64,000 nucleotides of DNA from Calvatia gigantea (lineage: Eukaryota > Basidiomycota > Agaricomycetes > Agaricales > Lycoperdaceae): the NCBI GenBank assembly GCA_025093985.1, contig JACAAK010000014.1, forward strand, positions 682,001 through 746,000, written 5' to 3'. The notes under the pieces were generated by a model, which was given only the letters and a program-made list of their open reading frames with translations, searched no databases and was not told the DNA's origin. The translations under genes were made by a program, and so were the position numbers. Shown piece by piece: positions 46,648 through 56,321 of the stretch. Every line of letters begins with the position of its first letter. Position 1 is the first letter of the stretch.

Positions 46648-48402
46648 ATGCAAACAGCATCGAACATAGTTCAAGATGTACGTATCATCCCTAATATCCA
46701 CAAATTCATCCACTAATGCAAGTAAACTCAGTATATCGGCAAAGTCGAGACAACGGTCGGGCCTGAGTATGCCCACCGCGCTGATGGAAAGACCATGCGC
46801 GCATTGGCATGGTTTAGCAAGGATGATGTACGGATGGTGGATGCGCCAATTCCTGAGATCACAGAGCCTGAGGATGTGATTTTGAGGGTGACTGGGACGA
46901 CAATTTGTGGTTCTGATCTGCATTTGTGCGCTCTGAATTCCCTTGCGGAATTGGGTACGATCACTGACTTGTATTCGTTTAGGTACCATGGTGAGATCCT
47001 GACAATGCAAAAAGGTGATATCTTAGGCCACGAGGTGCGTCGTTTGTTGCTTTAAGAACTTGTAGGGTCGAGCTCCTGACTCCGAATAAGTTCATGGGGA
47101 TTGTGGACAAGGTTGGTCCAGGAGTAACAAAATTACGCCCTGGACAGCGTGTAGTCGCTTCGTTCCATATTGCCTGTGGGGATTGTAAATTCTGCAAGCA
47201 GAAGCTCTCATCTTTCTGTGACAACACCTCCAATTCCTCGTACGTTCATTGATTGATATTAGTGTGTTAACGTGTAATTTCAACGGCGATAATCCAGACT
47301 GCAACAGAAGTTATATGGACAACGCGACGCTGGAATTTTTGGGTATTCCCACCTGACTGGAGGGTTCCCTGGTGGACAGGCGGAGTACGTCCGAGTCCCA
47401 AAGGGTAACGTCAACTTGTTGCCTATTCCAGACAACGTCCCCGATGAAAAGGCATTGTACTTGTCCGATATCTTGGCGACGAGTTATCACTGCGTAGTCG
47501 ATACAGGTGTTTCACCTGGTGATACGGTTGCTATCTGGGTAGGTTGGGTGTAACAATGTGTTTAAGTGAGTGTTGAAAGCTTCCATCTAGGGTTTGGGTC
47601 CCATAGGAATGTGTACCGCGCAGTGGGCCAAGATCAAGGGTGCCCGCCGCGTCATCGGTATAGACAAAGTCCCGGAGCGGCTGGCACGCGCAGAAAACAA
47701 GTTGCAGATAGAGACAATTGATTTCACCAAGCATAAGGACGTCCCGAAACGACTTTATGAGATGGTACCGGACGGCCTTGATGTCGCGCTTGATTGTGGT
47801 AAATTCTTTCACCGTTGCCAGTTCTCGTTACCATTTTGACGTTGTCCGAAAGGAACCTTCCACGAACCTAAGACTTGGACACACAAAATCCAGAAGACAC
47901 TGATGCTCGAAACAGATGTCCCTGAGACGCTGAACGAGATGCTCGTTTCCGTACGCAAGATGGGTCGTTGCGGGCTTATTGGAGATTATGTAGGTTTTGC
48001 AAATGGCGTGAATTTGGGTGCATTAATGGAAAAGGGAGTCCGGTAAGCCGTTAGATATCTTGGAAGGAGACCATAATTTGACACCTTTGCAGCTTGATTG
48101 GGAATGGCCAATCGCCGGTGCACAAGTATTGGAAGGAAATCTTGCATGATTATATAATGACAGGCAAATTCGACCTAACAATGTGAGTTTTCGTAGATTC
48201 GTATTGCTGTTTGTCCTCATTAAAGGCATTTAGGATTGTGACCCACCGGGTGCCATTGGAGGATATGGTTAAACTGTACCATGCCTTTGACAAACGGCAA
48301 TCTGGTATTGAGAAAGTCTTTGTTGAAACACAGTTCTCTTCGGCTCCAAGTGAAGGGTTCCCAAAGATGACAAGGGTAGATGAGTGGGGTTCTGTAAACT
48401 GA
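46648..48402 (+). CDS. Zinc-dependent alcohol dehydrogenase (MDR family)
   Basis: A cytosolic NAD(P)-dependent oxidoreductase of the formaldehyde-dehydrogenase-like branch. Start MQTASNIVQD, an intron, then YIGKVETTVGPEYAHRADGK and MRALAWFSKDDVRMVDAPIP. Catalytic zinc ligands lie in TTICGSDLHLYHG and ILGHEFMG; the structural zinc Cys set is in CGDCKFCKQKLSSFC. The Rossmann motif is IWGLGPIGMCTAQWAKIKGA. Later blocks are DVALDCGTFHEP, RKMGRCGLIGDYVGFANG and NGQSPVHKYWKEIL; the end is VDEWGSVN (TGA 48400-48402). About eight short introns. All motifs are present, so it looks functional; substrate unknown. Confidence 0.87.
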
Positions 48403-49221
48403 TACATGGTCGGGTGTGACATCTCCAGGCATTGTGTTGCTTGTATCTTGGTTCCCTCTATGAACACATTCCCTCTTGTTCTAACCTTTCCTTCTATATG
48501 TGATAATAAAGGGAGCCAATTTTTCTTAGGAAGATGTTATGGGTAGTAGAAGACTTGGATGCCATGAAGTCAGATGTAGTGTGTGGTACCAAGCATGCAT
48601 TTCACTTATGGTGTACTCCTCAACAAGGTCTATGCTGTCTGAACCAGTGGACTAGCTATTTGAATGTCACAACCTCAATATTTGCATAGTGAATATTAAC
48701 TATTTAAATATTACTTAAATATTACACAAATATATAGGGGTAGCTGTCAAGCTGTATTTAGTAAAAGTGGGACCCTAAAATACTTTACATCAAGAGATGA
48801 TGGATGAGCATACAGGGTCCAATGGGTTGTCCCAAGACCCTGGATAATCCCTATATATGTTGTATACCAATTCAGACAAAAACTGGCTTTTAGCTGTATA
48901 TTAGTTTGACAAATACTGTCTATAGCAGACAAAGTCCAGAAGCAAGTTCAGACAAAAATTGGCCAGAGACCAGTTGACCATTCCTAAAGGAGAAGCTCAA
49001 AACAAATACTGAGGGGGGGGTTGGCAGAGAGTAGTTGTTTTTATTGTATATTTACCATTAGGATACCTTTTTATATGAGTTTGGCCCCACTTCAAGCAAA
49101 AATTCAACTATTGTATTGAAATCTATTTATCACATATAGCCCATGTGTACAATAGTCCAATGGAGCTTTTTTGAGAAAGAAATATGGTTTATAAGAGATA
49201 CAACTACACAAATAACATACA
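48403..49221. other. CpG-free flank of the transposon nest
   Basis: From 48412 to the LTR at 49338 I find no CpG. A segment at 48,672-48,735 (AACCTCAATATTTG and following) resembles 59,918-59,965 on the other side of the nest, so another older element may have lain here. No gene recognised. Confidence 0.45.
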
Positions 49222-49319
49222 GTAAGGGACAAAAGTATTCCAATGTTTTGATCTACTTAGCCAATCTGTTAATAACTCAAGAACCATGGGGGCTGTACAC
49301 TTTATATTTTAAATGTAGA
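49222..49319. mobile_element. Solo Tc1-like terminal end
   Basis: Starts CAGTAAGGGACAAAAGTATT after a TA and resembles the ends of the two Tc1-like elements nearby for about 100 bp, then stops at the TA where the next element begins. No partner end was found. Confidence 0.55.
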
Positions 49320-49337
49320 TACAGTAAGGGACAAAAC

Positions 49338-49645
49338 TGTTACGACCTTAGTCGGTTTAGACCTCAGGTTGCAGCTCTGGCTAAGTCTTGAGGGCGAGTA
49401 AGGGAAAGAGAACAGAAGGTGGTTAAGCGTACCGAATACAACAGGATGTATGTACGCTTAAATACGTCTAGAACTATCCGGTTGAACGGATGGAGTAACT
49501 ACATGAAACATCCGGTCAAGGCGTGGTAGTTGGTACGAGTCATATCATCGGAGAACGCTGGACTAGAATAACTGAAACAGGCACACAGATAGTTAGGAAT
49601 GTAGAATATCACAGAACTTGTTATAATCGGTGGAAACTCATAACA
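49338..49645 (-). repeat. 3' LTR
   Basis: 308 bp, TGTTA...TAACA on the plus strand. Differs from the 5' LTR by five transitions, four of them at CpG/TpG or CpA sites. Confidence 0.95.
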
Positions 49646-49656
49646 ATACCCCCCGA
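49646..49656 (-). promoter_or_regulatory. Polypurine tract
   Basis: Six G in a row (minus strand) directly before the 3' LTR, the usual site for plus-strand priming. Confidence 0.7.
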
Positions 49657-49663
49657 TTAGACT

Positions 49664-50650
49664 TCATGCCTCAGGAAGTTCGTCAAACTCTCCGTTGACT
49701 ACGGCGGCGGCGAGGGCTTTCTTGGTGGCTCCGATGAGGTATTTTCCTTCGTTGGAACGTGTGAAGAAGACGGGTAAGTGGCTGCGGCCATCTTGACGGA
49801 TAGGGACTGGGACTCCGTTGAAAGGGAACTCGGTGATGGTTGAGTTGTCCCAGTAGCTCTTGACTATTGCTTTCCAATAATGTTGGTCCTTTTCTTGGCC
49901 TGGTAGTACACTGCGGAATCTTGCTGGTGGGAGAAAAACCGACACGATCTGTGGTGGGGTGATGGTTTTTATGAATCGTCGGAGCGCGTTGACTTCCTCT
50001 TTCATTGAGACGGTGGTTTCTTCGTCCATGGGCGTGTCTGCTCGTTTGGTTGGTGGGGAGCAGATGGTGGTGTGTAGGTCAGCGAGAGTGACTCCAATGC
50101 GCGTAACGAGTTGATCGATGTCTGGGTCTTCCGTGGTCTTGTCGCGTCCTAGTAAGTTCATAGCGACGTCTGCGAGTTCTAGGAAGATATCGGCGATATC
50201 GAGGTGGTTGAATACTTCTAGAGCGAGGTCAACACGGCTCTGAAGGCTGTGAACTCGACTTTGTTCGCTGGGTGTGAGGGTGGATAATTCTAACGCGCGG
50301 AAGATGGCGGGGATGTGTTGGCTTGTGGAGGACGATGCGTTGGCGAACCCAGCGTACATGTCTGCGAAAGTGATGCAGGCGGTGGCAAGGGTGATATGTC
50401 GGTTCACTGCGAGTCGTTTGTTTTGGGCCGTGATTGTTTCTACTTCATCGTTTGTGGCTTTGTTGACATCTTTGAGGAGGGCCTCGAGGAGTCCTTGTGC
50501 TGGGGACGGGGTGGTTGCGAGGTTGTAACGGGTGCCTTGGGGTGCGGGTGCTTGGCTGTTGCCTGGCTTTGGGAGGGGGACTGAGGAGATCGTGGTCGGG
50601 TTGGGGTGGATGAGGGAGTTGATAGAGATGCGGTTGGCTTGGGAGGACAT
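49664..50650 (-). CDS. Accessory ORF of the chromovirus, unknown function
   Basis: An uninterrupted 328-codon frame starting with ATG at 50650, 6 bp beyond the pol stop and ending 18 bp before the 3' LTR. The N-terminal 60 residues are rich in Pro, Ser and Thr (ISINSLIHPNPTTISSVPLP), the middle looks helical with Leu/Ala heptad-like spacing (ALEVFNHLDIADIFLELADV), and the C-terminal part is mixed (HLPVFFTRSNEGKYLIGATK). There is no signal peptide or membrane segment, so it is not an envelope-like gene. I do not recognise any domain. It is intact although gag and pol in the same copy carry stops. Confidence 0.75.
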   Translation of the reverse strand: MSSQANRISINSLIHPNPTTISSVPLPKPGNSQAPAPQGTRYNLATTPSPAQGLLEALLKDVNKATNDEVETITAQNKRLAVNRHITLATACITFADMYAGFANASSSTSQHIPAIFRALELSTLTPSEQSRVHSLQSRVDLALEVFNHLDIADIFLELADVAMNLLGRDKTTEDPDIDQLVTRIGVTLADLHTTICSPPTKRADTPMDEETTVSMKEEVNALRRFIKTITPPQIVSVFLPPARFRSVLPGQEKDQHYWKAIVKSYWDNSTITEFPFNGVPVPIRQDGRSHLPVFFTRSNEGKYLIGATKKALAAAVVNGEFDELPEA

Positions 50651-50656
50651 GTTTGA

Positions 50657-52849
50657 CTAGTATCTTTGTCTGGGGTTTGACTTGGCTGATGTCTTTCTGG
50701 ATTTCTTGCCCCCCTTTTTATAGGTATCCTCCGGATGCCTTTTGTGGTACTCCGCTATCGCGTCTCGGGCGTTTTGCAAGTTTGACTCCGCTGTCCACAT
50801 ATCTTCTTCATTGCTGTATCCTTTCCAGTGTATAAGGAATTGATATCCCCTTCCTTTTCGTCGTTTTCCTCGGACTTCTTCCACTTCGTATTCCTCTTCA
50901 TTGTTGATGATCATTGGTTCGGGCGCTGGTGCTTCTTTCTGGATGTGGAATGATGTCTTTTGTGCCGGGGTTAGTAACTGCTCGTTAAACACATCATGGA
51001 TGGCCCATCCTTCTGGTATCGCCAGCCGATATGCCGCTTCTTCTATTTTTTCCTTAATTCGGAAAGGGCCATACCTTTTTTGGCCTAGCTTTTTTGATGA
51101 CTGATTGGTATGGATGTTGGTGTTTTCTAGCCATACTTCATCGTTGATCTGATATGTCCTCGTGTTCATCTTGCTGTTATCATGTGTCCGTTTCATCTTT
51201 TCTTGATATGATCGTAATGCGGACGTGGCATTGTTTCTTGCATTCTGGAGCTGTTTTAGGAACTCCGTACTGCTAGGGTTGTTCGTCGTTCCGTTTTCCT
51301 TTCCTTTCCAGGGGTGTCTTCCATAGTTCAGGTAGAACGGTGTCATCTGAGTGCCGGTGTGCTTCTTGTCGTTGTATTGGAATTCGGCCATGGGTAGCCA
51401 CTTTGCCCAGTCGTTTTGGTCGTAGTTACAGTATATCCTCAGGTATGTTTCAACTTCTCTGTTAATCCTTTCTGTCTGTCCGTCGGTCTGTGGGTGGTAG
51501 GCCGTTGATAGGTTTCGTTCTATCCCTAGCCCTTTGAATAGTTCGCCGGTGAATTCGGATGCAAACTGTGGTCCTCGGTCACTAAGGACTTTCCTCGGTA
51601 TTCCGTGTAGCTTCCATATTTCATCTCGGTAGTGTTGTGCTAGTTCTTTTGAGGAAACGTCCGTCCTTGTCGCTATGAGTCGTATCATTTTTGAGAATCG
51701 GTCGACAATGACTAAGATAGCGTCCTTTCCCTCTGATTCGGGTAGTGGTCCAATGAGGTCGACGCTCACTTCTTCCCATGGACCATTGGGGATGGGGAGC
51801 GGGTGCAGAGGTGTCTTCAGAGGTGTCTTGCGTGGCTTATTTCGTTGACAACTCTGGCATCCTCTGATGTACTTTTGAACGTCTGTTCGGATTGTTGGCC
51901 ACCAGTAGTCTCTGGTTACCAACTCGATCATTCGGTGTTGTCCCGGGTGTCCTGCGTCAGGGGCGTCGTGGTACTGGTGTAGTATTTCTTCTCTGAGTGT
52001 TGGTTCGGGTGGTACGTACATGCTGGCATTTTTGTAGATTATTCCGTCGTGTTCGGTGATGTCGGGGTCTTGGTTGCGTATTTTTTGGATGATGGCTGTT
52101 TCTCGTCCTTTGTTCGTTTTGATTCGTTCCTTGAGGGTGGGTTCCATAAACAGTTCGGCGCGGAGTAAGATGGTCCCTTCTGATGGTTCATCGTTCGTTA
52201 GCCAAGTGTCTCGGATCATGGTGACTAGTTTTTCTTCTTCCTGTTCTGGCTCTTGGTAGATTCTGGAGAGGAGATCCGCTTTTGTGTTTGTTTTCCCTGG
52301 TACATGGCGCAGTGTGAAGTCATAGTCTTGTAGCCGTAGGTACCATCTCGCTTGTCGGCCGTTCAGTTTTTGGGGCTCCCTGTAGTATTTCAGGTTTTCA
52401 TGGTCGGTCCAAATTTCGAATTTTTCTTCTGCGTCTAGTAGGTAATGTCGCCATTCCTTTAGTGCGTGCATGATGGCCAATAGTTCCTTGTCGTAGATTT
52501 CGTAATTTCGTTCTGCTGGTGATAGTGTGCGGGATGTGAATGCAATTGGGTGCCATTTCGAATTTTGCTCCTGCGAGAGTACACCCCCTAGTGCGTAGTT
52601 TGATGCATCGACTTCTACCCGGAATTGACCTTTTCTCTGGGGTAGTGTTAAGGTGGGTTCTTCTGTGATCCATTGCTTTAGTTCGTCAAACGCCGATTGT
52701 TGTTCCTCCTTCCATTCCCACTCCTCTGAACCCTTCAGTTTGTTCAGTGGGGCCGCTATCTTGCTGAAGTTTTTTATAAATCGGCGGTAGTAGTTGGCAA
52801 ACCCAAGGAATCTTTCTATTCCTTTCTTGTTGTGCGGTTGGGGCCATTC
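50657..52849 (-). CDS. Pol, part 2: RNase H, integrase, chromodomain
   Basis: Continues in the same frame after the TGA at 52850-52852 (EWPQPHNKKGIERFLGFANY). RNase H residues: RVEVDASNYALGGVL and YDKELLAI. Integrase: zinc site HDAPDAGHPGQH with CQSCQRNK, catalytic Asp in SVDLIGPLP, Asp in SDRGPQFASEF, and Glu in DGQTERINREVE. The C-terminal chromodomain (FLIHWKGYSNEEDMWTAESN) should guide insertion toward methylated-histone chromatin. Stop at 50657-50659. Confidence 0.9.
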   Translation of the reverse strand, partial: EWPQPHNKKGIERFLGFANYYRRFIKNFSKIAAPLNKLKGSEEWEWKEEQQSAFDELKQWITEEPTLTLPQRKGQFRVEVDASNYALGGVLSQEQNSKWHPIAFTSRTLSPAERNYEIYDKELLAIMHALKEWRHYLLDAEEKFEIWTDHENLKYYREPQKLNGRQARWYLRLQDYDFTLRHVPGKTNTKADLLSRIYQEPEQEEEKLVTMIRDTWLTNDEPSEGTILLRAELFMEPTLKERIKTNKGRETAIIQKIRNQDPDITEHDGIIYKNASMYVPPEPTLREEILHQYHDAPDAGHPGQHRMIELVTRDYWWPTIRTDVQKYIRGCQSCQRNKPRKTPLKTPLHPLPIPNGPWEEVSVDLIGPLPESEGKDAILVIVDRFSKMIRLIATRTDVSSKELAQHYRDEIWKLHGIPRKVLSDRGPQFASEFTGELFKGLGIERNLSTAYHPQTDGQTERINREVETYLRIYCNYDQNDWAKWLPMAEFQYNDKKHTGTQMTPFYLNYGRHPWKGKENGTTNNPSSTEFLKQLQNARNNATSALRSYQEKMKRTHDNSKMNTRTYQINDEVWLENTNIHTNQSSKKLGQKRYGPFRIKEKIEEAAYRLAIPEGWAIHDVFNEQLLTPAQKTSFHIQKEAPAPEPMIINNEEEYEVEEVRGKRRKGRGYQFLIHWKGYSNEEDMWTAESNLQNARDAIAEYHKRHPEDTYKKGGKKSRKTSAKSNPRQRY

Positions 52850-54112
52850 TCATACCGATTTTACCTTTTCGGCCTCCATTTCAATGCGTCCGTGTCCTAC
52901 TGTTACTCCTAGCATTTGGATTTCTTCGGCGTCGAAGATACATTTGGATCGTTTGAAGCATAGGTTGTGTTCGGCTGCTCTTTCTAGGAATCGGATGGTT
53001 CGTTCTCGTAATTGCTCTTTGGTGTCTCCCGGGATCGCGAAGTCATCCATATAGTTCACTATGTCCCCGTCGCGTAGCAGGTCTCGGAAGATGCTTGCCA
53101 TCATTCTTGAGAACGTTCCAGGTGAATTGCTAAGACCGAAAAACATCACTGTGGGTTCGAATAGCCCTTCGTTGGTTAGGAAGGCTGCTTTCCACTCGTC
53201 TCCTTCTTTGATTCGGACGTTGTTGTAACCCCAAATGATGTCTAGTTTGTTGAAATATTTGGCTTTTCCTAATTTGTCAATGACTTCTCCGATTCGAGGT
53301 AGCGGTGTTTTATCCTTGATGACTACGTTATTCAATCGTCGGTAGTCTTGAATGAGTCGTTTTGAGCCATCCTTTTTTGGGATGAAAAAGGTAGGTGCCA
53401 CATATGGCGATTTTGATGGTCGTATTCGTCCTGACTTGAGGTTTTCTTTAACAAATGTTTTGAGCTCGTCTTGTTCCTTGATCGTCATGTTGTAAGTTCC
53501 TGCATTGATTTCCTTGGGTGCGTCTTCTGTTAGGATTATCTCATGGTCCCATTCTGTTCGTTCAGGTAGCTTGTCGAATGTAGTTTTGTTGAATAAATGT
53601 GTGAATGGCCGTACGTAGTCTGGCAGATCTGATGGTTCGGTGGGGTCAGGTTCTTCTTCCTCTTCCCATATATCCTCAGAGGTGGTCATGCTTCGGATCT
53701 TGTTTGCTACCTGGATGTTCTGGTGTGGGACTTTGCAGTCTTTTGGGCATCGGTTGAACTTTATTTCTCCTGTTCGCCAGTTTACTTCCGGGTTGTGTTT
53801 GATGAGCCAGTCGTGTCCTAGGAATACCTCTGCTCTGTCTTGGAGTTGTACGACCGACGCTTCGATTGTTTCTTTGTGTCCTTCAATTTCCATTTGTATA
53901 GTTGCTTTTTCTGTGACCTTTCCTCCTTGGTTTGCCATGCCATCCGCGTTAAGTACCGTGATTTCTTGTCCTAATTTTTCTGTGGGGATTTTTTCTTCAT
54001 CTACCAGTCTTTTGCTGATGCTGCTGGTGGTGCATCCTGAGTCGACTATAGTGTTTACTGTTATCTTTTTTGTCGGGGTTTGGATTTTTCCCTTTAGGTT
54101 TAGTTCGCGCTT
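52850..54112 (-). CDS. Pol, part 1: protease and reverse transcriptase
   Basis: The protease begins in a different frame from the zinc-knuckle ORF, with VNTIVDSGCTTSSISKRLVD (active-site DSG). Reverse transcriptase shows KSPYVAPTFFIPKKDGSKR, DKTPLPRIGEVIDKLGKA, VMFFGLSNSPGTFSRMM and the catalytic box YMDD (NYMDDFAIPG). One family residue is changed: LDIIWGYNN where most elements have LDIRWGYNN. The frame stops at TGA 52850-52852 after EKVKSV, where relatives have Arg; CGA to TGA is the simplest change. Confidence 0.88.
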   Translation of the reverse strand, partial: KRELNLKGKIQTPTKKITVNTIVDSGCTTSSISKRLVDEEKIPTEKLGQEITVLNADGMANQGGKVTEKATIQMEIEGHKETIEASVVQLQDRAEVFLGHDWLIKHNPEVNWRTGEIKFNRCPKDCKVPHQNIQVANKIRSMTTSEDIWEEEEEPDPTEPSDLPDYVRPFTHLFNKTTFDKLPERTEWDHEIILTEDAPKEINAGTYNMTIKEQDELKTFVKENLKSGRIRPSKSPYVAPTFFIPKKDGSKRLIQDYRRLNNVVIKDKTPLPRIGEVIDKLGKAKYFNKLDIIWGYNNVRIKEGDEWKAAFLTNEGLFEPTVMFFGLSNSPGTFSRMMASIFRDLLRDGDIVNYMDDFAIPGDTKEQLRERTIRFLERAAEHNLCFKRSKCIFDAEEIQMLGVTVGHGRIEMEAEKVKSV

Positions 54113-54183
54113 TCATTTCTGAGGAATCGTGTAATATTCTTCTGATATCCTAGATACAAGTTTCTTGACTCTCGAGGTAGCGC

Positions 54184-54435
54184 CTACTCGGAGTCTTCGG
54201 AAAAATCCTGGTGTTCCTCTGGTTTTGCTTCATCCATTGCTCGGATTTGTACTTTCTTTGGTGCGGTACATGCTTTGGCTATGTGTCCGATTTTGCCGCA
54301 GTTGTAGCATGTTAGCCCTTTGGGTTTCTTGCAATCTTTGGACATGTGTCCGAATATCCCGCAGTTGTAGCATTTGGGTTCCCCTTTTGCATTGAACACA
54401 TGTCGCCTGCTTCCTATCTCCATGGGTTCTCCCAT
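54184..54435 (-). CDS. Gag zinc-knuckle segment
   Basis: Two CCHC knuckles, CYNCGIFGHMSKDC and CYNCGKIGHIAKAC, expected to bind the RNA genome. It is in the same frame as gag but separated by the TGA at 54475-54477 (reads EY-stop-GDKK), so one uninterrupted gag is likely in the ancestral element. Confidence 0.85.
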   Translation of the reverse strand: MGEPMEIGSRRHVFNAKGEPKCYNCGIFGHMSKDCKKPKGLTCYNCGKIGHIAKACTAPKKVQIRAMDEAKPEEHQDFSEDSE

Positions 54436-54474
54436 TCCTCCATAAGTAGTTCCCGAGTTAGTTTTCTTATCTCC

Positions 54475-55332
54475 TCAGTATTCGGATGCTTCGTATCCTT
54501 GTCCAACTGCTAGTATGGCCTCCTTCCATTCTGGGTATGTATCAGGTCGCGCAGCTGGAGGGTAGCCTGTGATAGTGTGGATGATATCTTGTCGGGCATT
54601 TTTTCGCAATAAGAACATGGCGTGTCGGTTGTCTGTTTTTGCCTTGTTTTTTAATACTTCAAATTCGATGAGGTAGTCGGCCGTGTTCCTATTCCCCTGT
54701 TTGAATTTTTCGATTTGCCATTCCGCCTTCGTGTTCATGGCATCGTCTGAGAAGGTTCGTTTGAATTCTTCTGCAAAGACCTTCCAGTCTACAGAGTCTT
54801 CTCCTTCCAAGATTTGTGGTGCTTTCATTGCTGCATATGCTCCTGCTGTTCCTCCTCTTAGTCTAGCCAAGACTGCTATAGCTTTATCATCTGCCGTGCT
54901 GACTTTGTTGAATTTCATGAAGAGTGTCATGGCTCTCCACCAGTCGTCAAATTTGGTTCGTGTTCCATCAAAGAACCCTGGGTCGGGCACAAGTCCCTTT
55001 GTGCTAGGGGCTGTGGTAGGTGCAGTATTGTCCATCATTGCTGAGTCTCCTGATTCTGATTCTGTTTCGGTGTCTTGATTCTCCTGTTGTCCTAACTGTT
55101 CTTCTGCTATGTCGAGTTCGTCGAAGAGTTCTGATATAACTGCTTCTACTCCTGTTGGGTTTACTCCTTGCGTGGTTTCTCCGGGTTCGTTGTCTGTTAC
55201 AACCATTTCTGGTACAGGTACTTCAGGGTTCCCTACTTCTTCGTCTGATGACTCGGTTTCGCTGTCTGTTTCAAGTTCGTCGTCTGTAACTTCAAGCTGC
55301 GGTTCTCTGTATTCGTCGGGGTTCGAGCTCAT
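54475..55332 (-). CDS. Gag (capsid region)
   Basis: Starts at the ATG at 55332 (MSSNPDEYREPQ). An acidic N-terminal part (DDELETDSETESSDEE) is followed by a retrotransposon Gag domain: FFDGTRTKFDDWWRAMTLFM, WKVFAEEFKRTFSDDAM and AEWQIEKFKQGNRNTADYLI. It ends at a TGA after YEASEY. Confidence 0.85.
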   Translation of the reverse strand: MSSNPDEYREPQLEVTDDELETDSETESSDEEVGNPEVPVPEMVVTDNEPGETTQGVNPTGVEAVISELFDELDIAEEQLGQQENQDTETESESGDSAMMDNTAPTTAPSTKGLVPDPGFFDGTRTKFDDWWRAMTLFMKFNKVSTADDKAIAVLARLRGGTAGAYAAMKAPQILEGEDSVDWKVFAEEFKRTFSDDAMNTKAEWQIEKFKQGNRNTADYLIEFEVLKNKAKTDNRHAMFLLRKNARQDIIHTITGYPPAARPDTYPEWKEAILAVGQGYEASEY

Positions 55333-55394
55333 ATAATGGCTCCTGGGTTCATCATGGTTCGAGTCTTTTTTCAACTCTGTCTCCTGCAAGGTGA

Positions 55395-55412
55395 GGTGAT
55401 GACGCTTAACCA
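55395..55412 (-). other. Primer-binding site
   Basis: TGGTTAAGCGTCATCACC on the minus strand, 2 bp inside the 5' LTR. TGG at its start fits a tRNA CCA end; the tRNA is not identified. Confidence 0.7.
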
Positions 55413-55414
55413 AA

Positions 55415-55722
55415 TGTTACGACCTTAGTCGGTTTAGACCTCAGGTTGCAGCTCTGGCTAAGTCTTGAGGGCGAGTAAGGGAAAGAGAACAGAAGGTGGT
55501 TAAGCGTACCGAATACAACAGGATGTATGTACGCTTAAATACGTCTAGAACTATCCGGTTGAACGGATGGAGTAACTACATGAAACGTCCAGTCAAGGCG
55601 TGGTAGTTGGTACGAGTCATATCATCGGAGAACACTGGACTAGAATAACTGAAACAGGCACACAGATAGTTAGGAATGTAGAATATCACGGAACTTGTTA
55701 TGATCGGTGGAAACTCATAACA
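55415..55722 (-). repeat. 5' LTR
   Basis: 308 bp, about 98.4% identical to the LTR at 49338-49645. Confidence 0.95.
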
Positions 55723-55727
55723 AAAAC

Positions 55728-56321
55728 TGTTCCAATGTTTTGAGATTCTTTAAAGATCATTGAATAGCTCTGATACCACGGTGGCTGTGCACTTCATATT
55801 TTAATTTTAGATACCCCTATATCCTTGCTAATCACATGCCAAAAATGATTATGTAATTCAGAGTTCTGAACAAGTTATGAATTAATTAATATTCTCTACT
55901 CATTGGAACAGTTTTGTCCCTCTCAGTTTTTAAACACATGACTTTGTTTATTGTAATCAAATAAATGCAAATAAAATCATGTGGCTGTCTGGAGTGATGT
56001 GTTATATGTGTTACCTTACTTCACAACTGGGCCCAGATCATCTCCACTTAGGAAAAGGTTCAACACTATAGCCTAGGAGTATTGGCAAGTCTCAAATGAC
56101 TTCTATGCAGACTTTGGATTGCTCCCTTGAGTAGAAGCTCATGCTTGTCTAAGAAGTCTGAGCTAAGTGCCACTGTAGTTCCCCAAGGTTGTTAACCTTG
56201 TAGCAGACAAGTAAAGATAAGGAAGCTTGTTACTAGAATAACGTAAGGTAATACAGAGGTACTACTTAAGATTATATACTAGCTATGAATGAGAGATGAG
56301 TAATTATGTAGTAAAGAGATA
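55728..56321. other. Left end of host Tc1-like element and flank of the inner one
   Basis: 55,728-55,922 completes the left ~210-bp end of the host element; the rest has no coding pattern. Only two CpG occur here. Confidence 0.5.

Larger units (their letters stand above)
49338..55722 (-). mobile_element. Ty3/Gypsy chromovirus, full length
   Basis: A 6,385-bp LTR retrotransposon in minus orientation, flanked by AAAAC (49333-49337 and 55723-55727). Gene order is gag, zinc knuckles, protease, reverse transcriptase, RNase H, integrase with C-terminal chromodomain, then an extra ORF. Two in-frame TGA codons (54475-54477, 52850-52852) and a gag/pol frame change interrupt it, so this copy is probably not autonomous. 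LTRs differ at five of 308 positions, so insertion is fairly recent. Confidence 0.93.

Noticed and set aside
49664..50650. Envelope gene in the chromovirus
   Set aside because: Position fits, but there is no signal peptide, membrane helix or glycoprotein-like Cys pattern.
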